A stretch of DNA of 64,000 nucleotides from Paenibacillus segetis. Lineage in GTDB: Bacteria; Bacillota; Bacilli; Paenibacillales; Paenibacillaceae. Under the pieces are notes generated by a model. It did not search any database and was not told the DNA's origin. It worked only from the letters and a program-made list of their open reading frames with translations. Position numbers and translations under genes: made by a program. How positions within the stretch are numbered: position 1 is the first letter of the stretch; every line of letters begins with the position of its first letter. Shown here piece after piece: positions 25,658-34,302 of this stretch. Location: positions 1,736,001 to 1,800,000 of the forward strand of contig NZ_BMFT01000001.1 in the NCBI RefSeq assembly GCF_014639155.1. Direction: 5' to 3'.

Positions 25658-26254
25658 ATGAGTCAATTCTTGAATGCAATTAAAGAAAGACGTAGTATCT
25701 ATGGGATCAGTAAAGAATCCGTTATTTCGGATCAACGTATCGAGGAGATTGTTGGAGAAGCAGTGCTTCATACACCATCTTCCTTTAATTCACAAAGCGC
25801 GCGGGTTGTTGTTTTGCTAGGCGAGCAACATGACAAATTGTGGAATATTACAAAAGAAACATTGAGAAAAATCGTACCTGCAGAAAACTTTGGATCAACT
25901 GAAGAAAAACTGGCTTCATTCCAAAACGGACGTGGTACAGTATTGTTCTTCGAAGATCAAGATGTAATTAAAGGATTGCAGGATCAGTTTGGTCTATATG
26001 CTGATAACTTCCCGATTTGGTCTTTAGAATCTTCCGGGATGTTACAATTCGTTATTTGGACTGCACTTGCAGCAGAAGGGGTGGGAGCCTCCTTGCAGCA
26101 CTATAACCCACTGATCGACGAACAAGTCGCTGCTGAGTGGAACATTCCTTCCTCTTGGAAACTGCTTGCTCAAATGCCATTTGGCAAACCTACGGGTGCT
26201 GCTGGAGAGAAACAATTCGCTCCGCTCGATAGCCGATTGAAAGTATTCAAATAA
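25658..26254 (+). CDS. Nitroreductase family protein (Frm2/YhbB-like)
   Basis: A 198-residue FMN oxidoreductase of the Frm2/HBN1-like branch. The FMN-binding start is IKERRSIYGISKES, SSFNSQSARVVVLLG is a second flavin contact, and GMLQFVIWTALAAEGVGASLQHYNPLIDE marks this subgroup. It ends LLAQMPFGKPTGAAGEKQFAP. These proteins reduce nitroaromatics or act in lipid/oxidative signalling; the substrate is unknown. Strong ATAGGAG site. Single gene with its own terminator and a candidate operator upstream. Confidence 0.85.
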   Translation: MSQFLNAIKERRSIYGISKESVISDQRIEEIVGEAVLHTPSSFNSQSARVVVLLGEQHDKLWNITKETLRKIVPAENFGSTEEKLASFQNGRGTVLFFEDQDVIKGLQDQFGLYADNFPIWSLESSGMLQFVIWTALAAEGVGASLQHYNPLIDEQVAAEWNIPSSWKLLAQMPFGKPTGAAGEKQFAPLDSRLKVFK

Positions 26255-26292
26255 TAAACCAAGGTATCATTAGGAATTTATAGAGTTGATAA

Positions 26293-26329
26293 GGAGCGTT
26301 TGACAGGAGACTGTTGACGCTCTTTTTCT
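26293..26329 (+). terminator. Terminator after nitroreductase gene
   Basis: GAGCG...CGCTC with inner ACAG/CTGT and a GAGA loop, then five T residues. Confidence 0.8.
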
Positions 26330-26403
26330 TATAATTTCGACTCAATTCATGTTAAAATTATAAAACATTTAATTATTTCTTATTTAGTGGGGAGCATACG
26401 TAT

Positions 26404-27009
26404 ATGTACGAGTATCACGAACAGCATTATGAGGATGTTGATTTCAGCCATAAAGATTTGAAATATGGAGAATTAACAAGATGTACTTTTGTTCGTTGTA
26501 GGTTTCGTGGAACATCGATGGAGGAAATTTCTACTTATTCGAGCCAATTTATCGAGTGTGATTTTTATGGGGCACATTTGAACGCTTCTATTCATAATGA
26601 ATCCGCTTTTGTGAATTGCCAGTTTGGAGAAACTAATTTTTTTGTATCTAAGTTTAATCACTGTAAAATGACAGGTTCGGACTTTTCTTAATCGCAGTTG
26701 GATGGGATAACCATAGTTCAAGGAGACTGGTCTTATACCAATTTCAGATTAGCGCAATTAAATAAGCAAGATCTACGAGGAGTTCGGTTTCTTGAAGCAG
26801 ATTTATCTGGAGCTAACTTGCAAAAATCAGATCTAAGAGAAGCCGATTTAACTCATGCGGTGATGGCTAAGTCTAAATTATCCGGAGCAGATTTGCGCGG
26901 AGCAATTGTTGAAGGGATAGACTTTCAAACCATCGATGTAAAAGGAGCAAGGCTGGATATAGCCCAAGCCATTGTATTTGCGCGCGCTTATGGAGCTAAG
27001 GTCGAGTAA
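26404..27009 (+). pseudogene. Qnr-like pentapeptide-repeat gene broken by a stop codon
   Basis: One continuous frame of 202 codons encodes a pentapeptide-repeat protein, interrupted only by a TAA at codon 96 (26689-26691). The first half has repeats (DFYGAHLNAS, NCQFGETNFF, CKMTGSDFS). The second half has textbook A(D/N)LxX repeats (LSGANLQKSDLREADLTHA, LSGADLRGAIVEG) and the end DVKGARLDIAQAIVFARAYGA, which resembles the C-terminus of Qnr fluoroquinolone-protection proteins. Intact length (about 201) also fits Qnr-like proteins. A TTG two codons after the stop could allow re-initiation, but a half Qnr fold is unlikely to work. Either a real nonsense mutation or a base error. Confidence 0.8.
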
Positions 27010-27083
27010 AATATTTAATTACATTAACTATTTGATGTTATGAATAGGGAAAAGCATTTCCAATTGGAGGTTAAGTATCCATT

Positions 27084-27743
27084 GTGAATTCAACTAAACA
27101 ATCGCGGCCATCTTTCGTATTGTTATATACCAGCGTAATCTACGCGTGCTTATTCGGTTTAATTGCGATAGCTGTTGGAAATCTGAAAATTGAACAATTT
27201 GATCATGTGATTATTTCATACGTTCAAGGTATGGAATCACCCACTCTAACAACTGTGATGAAGTTTTTCACATGGATCGGTGGAGGGCTTCCAGTCATTG
27301 TGATCATCATCCTTACGATGGTTGTTTTGTTTGTGTTTCTTAGGCATCGTAAAGAGCTCATTTTTCTAGTAACCGTAGTAATTGGCTCGGCGCTGATTAA
27401 TATGGTGCTAAAACATCTATTCAGTCGCTCACGTCCAGATTTTCACCGCCTGATTGAGGTGGGAGGTTACAGCTTTCCTAGCGGTCATTCTATGTCTGCA
27501 TTTAGCTTTTATGGGGCTCTTGCATATTTGCTATGGAGACATATCCCCGGTTCATTAGGACGTGTGATTCTTATCGTACTTAGCTCCATGTTTATTCTAT
27601 TCATTGGGTTAAGTCGTATATATTTGGGTGTGCATTATCCGAGTGATGTATTAGGAGCTTATCTCGTGAGTAGTTGCTGGCTGTCATGTTCCATCTGGGG
27701 ACATCAACGACTGATGGAGCACTCAAACATTCCTCACATATAA
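27084..27743 (+). CDS. PAP2-family membrane phosphatase
   Basis: A 219-residue integral membrane phosphatase with all three PAP2 motifs: KHLFSRSRP (110-118), PSGHSMSAF (132-140) and SRIYLGVHYPSD (about 180-191, catalytic His). About six transmembrane helices. Members dephosphorylate phosphatidic acid, undecaprenyl pyrophosphate or phosphatidylglycerophosphate. The substrate here is unknown; undecaprenyl-PP (BcrC-like) is possible and would give bacitracin tolerance. The GTG start has GGAGG 13 bases upstream, rather far. Confidence 0.85.
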   Translation: MNSTKQSRPSFVLLYTSVIYACLFGLIAIAVGNLKIEQFDHVIISYVQGMESPTLTTVMKFFTWIGGGLPVIVIIILTMVVLFVFLRHRKELIFLVTVVIGSALINMVLKHLFSRSRPDFHRLIEVGGYSFPSGHSMSAFSFYGALAYLLWRHIPGSLGRVILIVLSSMFILFIGLSRIYLGVHYPSDVLGAYLVSSCWLSCSIWGHQRLMEHSNIPHI

Positions 27744-27770
27744 AAATAATAAATATCATTAAAGCTAACG

Positions 27771-27805
27771 AAAGTCTCAAATCCTCGATTTGGGGCTTTT
27801 TTTGC
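27771..27805 (+). terminator. Terminator after PAP2 gene
   Basis: AAAGTCTCAAATC pairs with GATTTGGGGCTTT (two G-U pairs), 3-nt loop, seven T residues. Confidence 0.85.
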
Positions 27806-27950
27806 TGCTGAATTTTGCATGATTATGAAGATTAATGATATTAAATATACATTCGTGCGATGATTAAAAATTGACGAAATACAACGTTTATAAATTTCTA
27901 TATTTGTAATATTATAGATATGTGAACAAGCATGCAGAGGAGGATTAAGA

Positions 27951-29246
27951 ATGTTTGGAGGAAGCGCTAGAGTTAGCAAAATGATTGAAAAATCAATGAT
28001 GGTAACCCTAATTTGTATTGCGATTTTAGCGACCACCGTTTTCCCTTTTCCTCACCAAGTAGCACATGCAGACGGAGCAACAAGATCATTTCCTCAACAG
28101 TCAAAATACGCTGAGATCATGAAGCCAAATCACAATACTCAGTACGAACTGAATATGGCAGTGTCAACCTATTATGATTACTGGAAATCCAAGTATCTTA
28201 AGAAGGATTTAACTTCATTATCTGGTGGGTATTATGTTCAAAGCAATATTACCGGTGATAATGAGGGCTATACAGCTTTAGGATCCTCGGAGGGACAAGG
28301 CCTTGGTATGATCATTACAGTTCTGATGGCGGGCTATGATCCTGATGCCCAGACGATATATAATGGTCTCCTCAAAACAGCAAAGACTTTTAGAAGTTCA
28401 GAGAACGAGTACTTAATGGGAAGCATAATAGCAGACGCAATCAGTGCCCAGGGGCACTTCAGCGCAGCAATTAGTGGGGATCTAAATATCGCTTACTCAC
28501 TCATTCTTGCTCATAATCAATGGGGATCTAAGGGGAATATTAATTATTTAGCAGAAGCAAATAATAGAATTTCGAAAGGAATTAAAGCGAGTACTTCTAA
28601 AGTGGACTCCTTGCTTGGGCATTGGAGTGATAACGAATTGTATTACTTTGTAGGAGACCAGGCGTGGATTAATGTGATTAATGATTCTTCGTTTATCTCA
28701 ACTGGCACAGTGAATGGAAGCGATCAGAATAAGGTGAATACGACTTGGAATGTGATGAAGAACAAACATAAAGATGGGATTAGTGATTCGCATAACTTAC
28801 TGAATATGCTTTATATTTCGGGAAATGGGTGGGTTCCTTCCGCGGATACGGTTCCATCTATGGTGAATCTTGCTAAGGATAAGCCGGCTATTTCTAGCAC
28901 TAACATAGGCATTGGTTTTGAGGCTTCTAGGGCTTTTGATAGCAATTATATGACAAGATGGGCAAGTGCTGGAGGGAATGATCCTGAGTGGATCTTTGTT
29001 GATCTCGGTTCGGTCCAAAGTATTCATCGTGTGAAGTTGAAATGGGAGGACGCCTACGCAACCCAATATGCTATTCAAGTCTCATCAGACAGTCTTCATT
29101 GGACAGATGTGTACTCTACCAGTAATGGAGATGGTGGGGCGGATGAGATTACTTTCCAAGCACAATCGGGTAGGTATGTTAGGTTATATTGTACTGCAAA
29201 AGGAGCTTCACAGGGCTATTCCGTTTATGAGTTTGAGGTGTATTAA
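27951..29246 (+). CDS. Secreted GH8 (chitosanase/lichenase-like) protein with internal deletion and discoidin domain
   Basis: A 431-residue secreted protein. After a signal peptide (to about residue 40) a GH8-like region runs from 50 to about 298: YAEIMKPNHNTQYELNMAVS, the catalytic-acid motif LGSSEGQGLGM (Glu114), SGDLNIAYSLILAHNQWGS and the end SDSHNLLNMLYISGNGW. Compared with the Bacillus chitosanase pattern I remember, about 100 residues between GDQAWINVIND and VNTTWNVMKNKHKDG are missing. This includes the segment that carries the general base, and GDLD has become GDLN. The C-terminal 130 residues are a discoidin (F5/8 type C, CBM32-like) domain. It is thus probably an inactive or repurposed binding protein. 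Strong AGAGGAGG site. Confidence 0.82.
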   Translation: MFGGSARVSKMIEKSMMVTLICIAILATTVFPFPHQVAHADGATRSFPQQSKYAEIMKPNHNTQYELNMAVSTYYDYWKSKYLKKDLTSLSGGYYVQSNITGDNEGYTALGSSEGQGLGMIITVLMAGYDPDAQTIYNGLLKTAKTFRSSENEYLMGSIIADAISAQGHFSAAISGDLNIAYSLILAHNQWGSKGNINYLAEANNRISKGIKASTSKVDSLLGHWSDNELYYFVGDQAWINVINDSSFISTGTVNGSDQNKVNTTWNVMKNKHKDGISDSHNLLNMLYISGNGWVPSADTVPSMVNLAKDKPAISSTNIGIGFEASRAFDSNYMTRWASAGGNDPEWIFVDLGSVQSIHRVKLKWEDAYATQYAIQVSSDSLHWTDVYSTSNGDGGADEITFQAQSGRYVRLYCTAKGASQGYSVYEFEVY

Positions 29247-29264
29247 TTCAAAAATGTAGAAATA

Positions 29265-29304
29265 AACAAATCCGCTTGGCCACCAGCCAGAGCGGATTTG
29301 TCTT
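29265..29304. terminator. Bidirectional terminator (GH8 gene and small minus-strand gene)
   Basis: ACAAATCCGCT pairs with AGCGGATTTGT, with inner TGGC/GCCA. Confidence 0.8.
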
Positions 29305-29319
29305 TGGTGCATCGGGTGG

Positions 29320-29484
29320 TTATTTGGTAGAGGATTCTGGATTGTAATACGGTGATGGTTTGGCAATCCATTCATCTGCTTGGGGCTCAATATCTACGCC
29401 ATTCTCCATTTTTTTACGCTCAGCCAGAGAGTCCCCGTCTTTATTTTCTTTATTGCGTAGTTGATCTTCAGATAGATGTTCCAT
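29320..29484 (-). CDS. Small acidic/charged protein (54 aa)
   Basis: An unlisted short frame with an excellent GAGGAGGAAT ribosome site encodes 54 residues, starting MEHLSEDQLRNKENKDGDSL and ending PSPYYNPESSTK. It is very hydrophilic, without cysteine, and ends just before a terminator. The ribosome site, clean stop and terminator make it a likely real gene. It may be a small spore or stress protein, but nothing in the sequence decides that. Confidence 0.7.
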   Translation of the reverse strand: MEHLSEDQLRNKENKDGDSLAERKKMENGVDIEPQADEWIAKPSPYYNPESSTK

Positions 29485-29679
29485 TATAATTCCTCCTCAT
29501 GATGTTTGCGAAGTTGATTGGTTCCTTATGTATAGTTCCCAATAGGTCAAAATACAAAACATTTTTATTAATAGACATAATAAATATTATGTTAACTAAT
29601 TGGCAATTGAATTAATTGGGTTACTCCAAATGTGGTATAGTAAGTGATATTAAAGATATGATTTGGAGAGGATAAGCTT

Positions 29680-29982
29680 ATGTTAAACATTAGTGCGTAC
29701 AGCGTAGAGTTGATTAAGGACCCCTTTGGTATTCTGGAAGGTGAACGATATGAATTCATTCTCGATGTTGAAGTGCCGGAAGATGATGAGTTATTTTCCG
29801 ATAATGGATTGTATCTAAAAGTTCTTTATGGTGTGTCTGCAAGCCGGACAGGAATGATTAAATATGAAATTTATGAGAGATCAACAGATAAATACTTAGA
29901 GTTTGACCTAGAAGAAGATGAAATTAAACAGGTGGAGAGTTTCTGTGTAGAGCATCTGGCGGAGATTTCTCCCAAATCATAG
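29680..29982 (+). CDS. DUF6509-like small protein
   Basis: A 100-residue acidic protein (YSVELIKDPFGILEGERYEF, then DVEVPEDDELFSDNGLYLKV and a C-terminal EEDEIKQVESFCVEHL) resembling the DUF6509 family of Bacillales as I remember it. No signal peptide. GGAGAGG before the ATG. The next gene starts 12 nt after its stop, so they form an operon. Function unknown. Confidence 0.65.
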   Translation: MLNISAYSVELIKDPFGILEGERYEFILDVEVPEDDELFSDNGLYLKVLYGVSASRTGMIKYEIYERSTDKYLEFDLEEDEIKQVESFCVEHLAEISPKS

Positions 29983-29994
29983 GAGGGGCTGATT

Positions 29995-30519
29995 ATGCCA
30001 AAGAATCCGCAAGTCGTTCCCTTTGGTTATGAACCTCCGAAACAGGAGCGCAGAGGAACGCTGATCTTTTACGATGATTTTGAGCATACGACGAATGAGG
30101 AATTGGAATCTGCCCTGCAGTATGGTGAAAACCATTTCTTCACGAAATTTGTCCTCTATCCATTACATGAGGAAACCGTGAAAAGGTTAAGCAAGAAAAC
30201 AGTTAGCGCGTTCTATAAAAGAGAAGACAGGCTTCACGAATGGAAGCGAGAGCAGGGACTGTCTATGGTTGTTGTTGAAGGATGGGACGGAAAAAGGAAG
30301 AAATATACACCGATTGAAGCTGCGTTAAGGCATATCATTGAAAAATATCCGGCTCCTCATTTCTTGTATCTGACACCAGAAACGGCCAATCTATTCGCCT
30401 CGTTTGCTTCTTTTGAGGAATGGATTGTGAAGATTAGACTGATTTTATCAGCTGAACCTGAGAGGTTACATCCAAAGCTTACGAAATTCCAGCATCGCTG
30501 GGGGTTGGATACGAAGTAA
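29995..30519 (+). CDS. Protein of unknown function (174 aa)
   Basis: A 174-residue soluble protein starting MPKNPQVVPFGYEPPKQERR, rich in Lys, Glu and aromatic residues. A central segment (RLHEWKREQGLSMVVVEGWD) and a late one (YLTPETANLFASFASFEEWI) look structured. I do not recognise a catalytic motif. It follows the DUF6509-like gene by 12 nt with AGGAGGGG, so the two are likely made together. Confidence 0.65.
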   Translation: MPKNPQVVPFGYEPPKQERRGTLIFYDDFEHTTNEELESALQYGENHFFTKFVLYPLHEETVKRLSKKTVSAFYKREDRLHEWKREQGLSMVVVEGWDGKRKKYTPIEAALRHIIEKYPAPHFLYLTPETANLFASFASFEEWIVKIRLILSAEPERLHPKLTKFQHRWGLDTK

Positions 30520-30543
30520 TTAAGGTCGCATGGGAGAGGTATA

Positions 30544-30936
30544 ATGATTCATCATCTAGAGATTAATGTGTCTAATCTGGGCAAAACAATTTCCTTCTGG
30601 GAATGGTTCTTGTTAGAGCTAGGCTATGAGCAGTTTCAGAAATGGGACTCTGGAATCAGCTGGAAGCATGGAGATACATATATTGTATTTGTTCAAGTCG
30701 AAGAACGATTTACGGATATTTCCTATCACCGTTGCAGGGTGGGGCTGAACCACTTAGCATTTCATGCTTCATCTAGGGCCCAAGTTGATGCGATTACAGC
30801 TAAATTGATAGAGATGGGAGTTTCTATTTTATATAGTGATCGTCATCCTTATGCTGGTGGTCATGAACATTACGCTGTATTCTTTGAGGATCCAGATAGA
30901 ATTAAAGTAGAAATCGTAGCTCCGTCTGAAGATTAA
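30544..30936 (+). CDS. VOC-family (glyoxalase/dioxygenase fold) protein
   Basis: A 130-residue vicinal-oxygen-chelate protein: MIHHLEINVSNLGKTISFWE (first beta-alpha-beta module, with a His), GLNHLAFHASSRAQVDAI (second module) and HYAVFFEDPDRIKVEIVAP with the usual metal-ligand Glu near the end. Metal-dependent isomerase, dioxygenase or resistance functions all occur in this family, so no substrate is assigned. GGGAGAGG site; 24 nt behind the previous gene. Confidence 0.8.
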   Translation: MIHHLEINVSNLGKTISFWEWFLLELGYEQFQKWDSGISWKHGDTYIVFVQVEERFTDISYHRCRVGLNHLAFHASSRAQVDAITAKLIEMGVSILYSDRHPYAGGHEHYAVFFEDPDRIKVEIVAPSED

Positions 30937-31009
30937 TTAGATTGCTTCTTCTCAACTCATCTATTTGTGTATATTATTGTAAAAAATAACTTACATAAGA
31001 GGTGTAAAA

Positions 31010-31408
31010 ATGGCTATAGAATACAAAATTAATTCTCATCTTCATGCTAAGGATGTTTCTAATGTATTTAAAAGTTCTGGAATTAAACGTCCTGTGAATG
31101 ACCTTGATCGTATTCAAAAAATGATTGATAATGCCGATATTTGCATTTCTGCTTGGGATGGAGAAAAGTTAGTTGGAGTTGCGAGAGCTATTACTGATTT
31201 CTCATATTGTTGTTATTTATCAGATCTGGCAGTTAGTCTGGAATATCAGAAGACAGGTATAGGAACTGAGCTTGTTGCACGATTGCGGAAGCACCTAGGA
31301 GAAGAAGTTTCTTTATTGTTACTATCAGCACCAACAGCTATGGATTATTATCCATGTATTGGATTTGAAAAAGCAGAGAACGCATTTCTAATACGACGTA
31401 TAAAATAA
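31010..31408 (+). CDS. GNAT family N-acetyltransferase (YhdJ-like)
   Basis: A 132-residue short GNAT: ISAWDGEKLVGVARAITDFS, then SDLAVSLEYQKTGIGTELVARL (acetyl-CoA loop, about 75-96) and AMDYYPCIGFEKAENAF. This is the compact YhdJ/YjdJ type. Substrate unknown. Ribosome site AAGAGGTG. Terminator follows. Confidence 0.82.
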   Translation: MAIEYKINSHLHAKDVSNVFKSSGIKRPVNDLDRIQKMIDNADICISAWDGEKLVGVARAITDFSYCCYLSDLAVSLEYQKTGIGTELVARLRKHLGEEVSLLLLSAPTAMDYYPCIGFEKAENAFLIRRIK

Positions 31409-31444
31409 CGAACATGTATAAATCTGAGGTTGAAAGTTTTACTG

Positions 31445-31476
31445 AAAGGCACTTGGTAAATACCAAGTGCCTTTTT
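31445..31476 (+). terminator. Terminator after GNAT gene
   Basis: Perfect 14-bp stem AAAGGCACTTGGTA/TACCAAGTGCCTTT with a 2-4 nt loop and T-run. Confidence 0.9.
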
Positions 31477-31678
31477 GTGTTAGTTAGAAAGAGGCAATAT
31501 TTCAAATCGTTTTAACGCGGAAACAGTAAGTGGCTGATATTTAGTCGAGATTAATTAACATTATGAACTATTCTGAAAAAGAAAGTCGGTTTTTGTAGAA
31601 CTAGTTAAAAAAAGAGGGATATTTAGGATATATCTAGAATATTCTTGAAAATGACTCAGGGATAAAGGGGAAATGCAT

Positions 31679-33646
31679 ATGAAGTTGAAAAGGGGTACAA
31701 GCTTATTGCTTAGCTTGGTTCTAGCATTAGGGTTGACTGCTAACATCAATCAGATAGCGGTGGCAGATTCAAACGGTCAAGCGGAATCAACTACTTCCAT
31801 AAGGTATGTGATTGATCGAGATACTTACCTGCTGAGTGACGGTTCAGTATGGTCTTATGATGTAACGAATGGACCAACGCATGAGCAGTTTAATCTAACT
31901 GGAATTACGTCGGTGTACAACAGTTCATCTTATTATGGATGGACAGAGGATGGACAAGTTGTGGGATGGTCAAGGGCTGTAGGTCAGCTTGAGAAACTAC
32001 CACAATATAAAGGGGTTGCTGTAGTTGTAGGTGATGTTCTATTCCTTAAGAAAGACGGAACGGTCTATCAGGGTGATAAACGGATAGAGAACATGACCGG
32101 AATTCAAAGTTTGCATGCGTACAAGAATAGTTTTGCAGCACTTTCTACTTCTGGAGAGGTATGGTATAACGCAGGATATCAAGGGAAATCACGAAAGGTT
32201 GGAACTGTACAGGGAGCTGACTCTTTAAAGATAAATTCCTCGTTTGCGGCAGTTCTACAGAACACGGGTAAGGTTATATTGTTGGATATGCAAACGGATG
32301 ATCAACCCAGGGAAATTACGCAAAATGTCGCGTCTATGATATGGGACGGTGATACGCAAAGCCTCCTAATAGTTAAAAAGGATGGCACAGTATGGAGATA
32401 TGATCGAGGAACGGATCGCGCTAGGACTTATAAAGCTAGTCAATTAAGCGGATTGAGTGATGTTGTGCAAATCGTATATTCCCCTACGGAGTTGTTCGTG
32501 CAGCAGAGCAATGGCTCATGGTTTGGATATAACCAGGGTACGCTTACTCCATTAACGATTCCAAGCATGACCAGTATTTCTTTGCAAGTCTCTCAATCAG
32601 ATGCGGCTATAGGGGATCTAGTCAAATTAAACGTTGAAGAGTCTTATTCAAACGGGTATAAACTTACACGTCTACCGATGGCTGGTGAAGTCTTGGTTGA
32701 TCAGCCTCAGGTTGCAGAGCTTCAAGGGACCGATACTTTAAAGGTTAAGGGAATCGGGAATGCGAAGATATCACTTCGAGTGGGAAGTTTTACTGCGGAT
32801 GCCCAATTGAACGTGACCTCACAAGAGCATTTGACTGGAGCACTTCTGATTGATGGTAAGATGTATTTACCTATACAATCTGTATTCAAGATTTTGGGAG
32901 GAACGGTTAACGTTGCTAGCAACGGAATGTTTACGATCCAATTAGGAGAGAAGACTATCGTATTACAGAAGGACAGTGCTTCTGTGGTAATCAATGGTGA
33001 GTCGAAGTCCCTTCAAGGTAAAACTCAGCTAGTTAAAGGCGCTACTGTCATTCCTGCGACGCTACTTATCAACGAATTAGGTGTTGCAGTTACATGGAAT
33101 ACAGAACTTAAGCAGGCTGAATTGATGGTCGATGGATCAAAGGTGGTTATCGAATCGGCGGAGACTGCAAAAATTATCAAAGCAGCTGATCTCGGTAATT
33201 TGAGTCGGCTTATCGGCAAGTCATACTGGGTAAATTATGGCGGAGAGGTAGAACGCTTTAGTAAAGTCACGATTAGTGACATTTTAGTGGAGAAGGATAA
33301 AGTCGGTGTTAAGTCATATAGTGTTGTATTCCGAACTCCTAAAGGCAAGACATATACAGAGAATTATGGAGTTGGAGCTTTTAGAGTGACTGATCAGCTA
33401 ACAAATCCAAATTGGTTCTTCACCTATGATCCCTATAAGAAATATAAATGGTCACAATCGGTTTGGAATAATATCAAAGCGGGAAAAGTTGATTACGGCA
33501 TGACCCCAACTCAAGTTGAGCTTTCATGGGGAAATCCGAGAGCAAGATCTAAAGAAGGAAATGTGGAAGTATGGATCTATGGAGATAGCAAAAAAATTTA
33601 TGATGTCATCACGTTTAAAAATGGAAAAGTAGTCGGTTATACGTAA
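31679..33646 (+). CDS. Secreted RCC1-like protein with copper-amine-oxidase-like (stalk) domain
   Basis: A 655-residue exported protein. The signal peptide covers about 1-30. Residues 40-300 contain repeats of the RCC1/propeller type (DRDTYLLSDGSVWSYD, LKKDGTVYQGD, VKKDGTVWRYD). Then comes an Ig-like linker and, at about 380-490, a stalk domain of the copper amine oxidase N-terminal type (DGKMYLPIQSVFKILGG, TVIPATLLINELGVAVTW). The last 140 residues (GKSYWVNYGGEVERFSKVTI) match nothing I know. This makeup is common in Paenibacillus cell-wall proteins. The ATG at 31679 is well spaced from AAAGGGG; the earlier one is too close. Function unknown. Confidence 0.82.
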   Translation: MKLKRGTSLLLSLVLALGLTANINQIAVADSNGQAESTTSIRYVIDRDTYLLSDGSVWSYDVTNGPTHEQFNLTGITSVYNSSSYYGWTEDGQVVGWSRAVGQLEKLPQYKGVAVVVGDVLFLKKDGTVYQGDKRIENMTGIQSLHAYKNSFAALSTSGEVWYNAGYQGKSRKVGTVQGADSLKINSSFAAVLQNTGKVILLDMQTDDQPREITQNVASMIWDGDTQSLLIVKKDGTVWRYDRGTDRARTYKASQLSGLSDVVQIVYSPTELFVQQSNGSWFGYNQGTLTPLTIPSMTSISLQVSQSDAAIGDLVKLNVEESYSNGYKLTRLPMAGEVLVDQPQVAELQGTDTLKVKGIGNAKISLRVGSFTADAQLNVTSQEHLTGALLIDGKMYLPIQSVFKILGGTVNVASNGMFTIQLGEKTIVLQKDSASVVINGESKSLQGKTQLVKGATVIPATLLINELGVAVTWNTELKQAELMVDGSKVVIESAETAKIIKAADLGNLSRLIGKSYWVNYGGEVERFSKVTISDILVEKDKVGVKSYSVVFRTPKGKTYTENYGVGAFRVTDQLTNPNWFFTYDPYKKYKWSQSVWNNIKAGKVDYGMTPTQVELSWGNPRARSKEGNVEVWIYGDSKKIYDVITFKNGKVVGYT

Positions 33647-33695
33647 AATATTTATTGAGTATAAGGCTCTTCTAAAAATAGAATAGGCTGTACAT

Positions 33696-33733
33696 AAGGC
33701 GTTTGGTAGAAATATCATGCGCCTTTTTTTTTG
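33696..33733 (+). terminator. Weak terminator after the RCC1/stalk gene
   Basis: A short AAGGCG/CGCCTT stem with a long AU-rich loop, followed by nine T residues. Confidence 0.6.
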
Positions 33734-33834
33734 CAAGTGAAGTAGGGGGCTATATTTCGCCAGATCCTTCTAAAAAGAGGAATTAACGATAGAGTTTGAC
33801 CCGTTTCCTCTTTGTTTTGGGCAAATAGCTGTGA

Positions 33835-33862
33835 TTGACAAAGCACTATATATTGCTATAGA
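33835..33862 (+). promoter_or_regulatory. nrd promoter
   Basis: TTGACA (33835-33840) and TATAGA (33857-33862), 16-base spacer. NrdR box 1 lies within the spacer. Confidence 0.7.
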
Positions 33863-33890
33863 TTAATTAATGCACTACTACATATTGATG
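33843..33890 (+). promoter_or_regulatory. Tandem NrdR-like boxes of the nrdIEF operon
   Basis: The NrdR core CWATATATWG occurs exactly as CTATATATTG at 33846-33855 and with one mismatch as CTACATATTG at 33878-33887. The 32-bp distance is three helical turns, the usual spacing for NrdR, which represses ribonucleotide reductase genes at high dATP. Box 1 is between -35 and -10 and box 2 just after the start site, a normal repression layout. Assignment uses known NrdR consensus. Confidence 0.75.
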
Positions 33891-33942
33891 TGATTTTTAT
33901 TATGAGATATAATCAAGAGCAGCGATAGAGGGAGAACGGAAC

Positions 33943-34302
33943 ATGCTAATTGCCTATGATTCAAAGACCGGAAACGTAAAGAGATTTATTAACAAATTGA
34001 ATTTACCTGCACTACAAATAGATGATCACATGACGGTGGAGGAACCGTTTGTGCTCATTACTTATACGACTGGATTCGGTCAAGTACCTGATCGTGTAAT
34101 GTCCTTTTTGGAACGAAATTACCAACATATGCTTGGTGTAGCTGCTAGTGGTAATCGCAACTGGGGTAACAAATTTGCTAGAAGTGCTGATATAATATCT
34201 GAACGCTATCATGTGCCCGTGATTAGTAAATTTGAGATGGCGGGAACAAAGCGTGATGCGCAATATTTTGAGAGTGAGGTGAGCCGAGTTGCGTCATATT
34301 GA
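33943..34302 (+). CDS. nrdI: NrdI flavodoxin-like activator of class Ib RNR
   Basis: A 119-residue flavodoxin-fold protein (MLIAYDSKTGNVKRFINKL, FVLITYTTGFGQVPDRV, VAASGNRNWGNKFARSAD) that supplies superoxide to assemble the Mn(III)-tyrosyl cofactor of NrdF. First gene of nrdIEF; its end overlaps the nrdE start by 14 bases. AGAGGGAGA before the ATG. Confidence 0.95.
   Translation: MLIAYDSKTGNVKRFINKLNLPALQIDDHMTVEEPFVLITYTTGFGQVPDRVMSFLERNYQHMLGVAASGNRNWGNKFARSADIISERYHVPVISKFEMAGTKRDAQYFESEVSRVASY

Larger units (their letters stand above)
33647..33942 (+). other. Intergenic region before nrdIEF
   Basis: Contains the terminator of the RCC1-like gene (33696-33733), then AT-rich DNA with the nrd promoter and NrdR-like boxes listed separately. 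No gene is visible. Confidence 0.6.
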
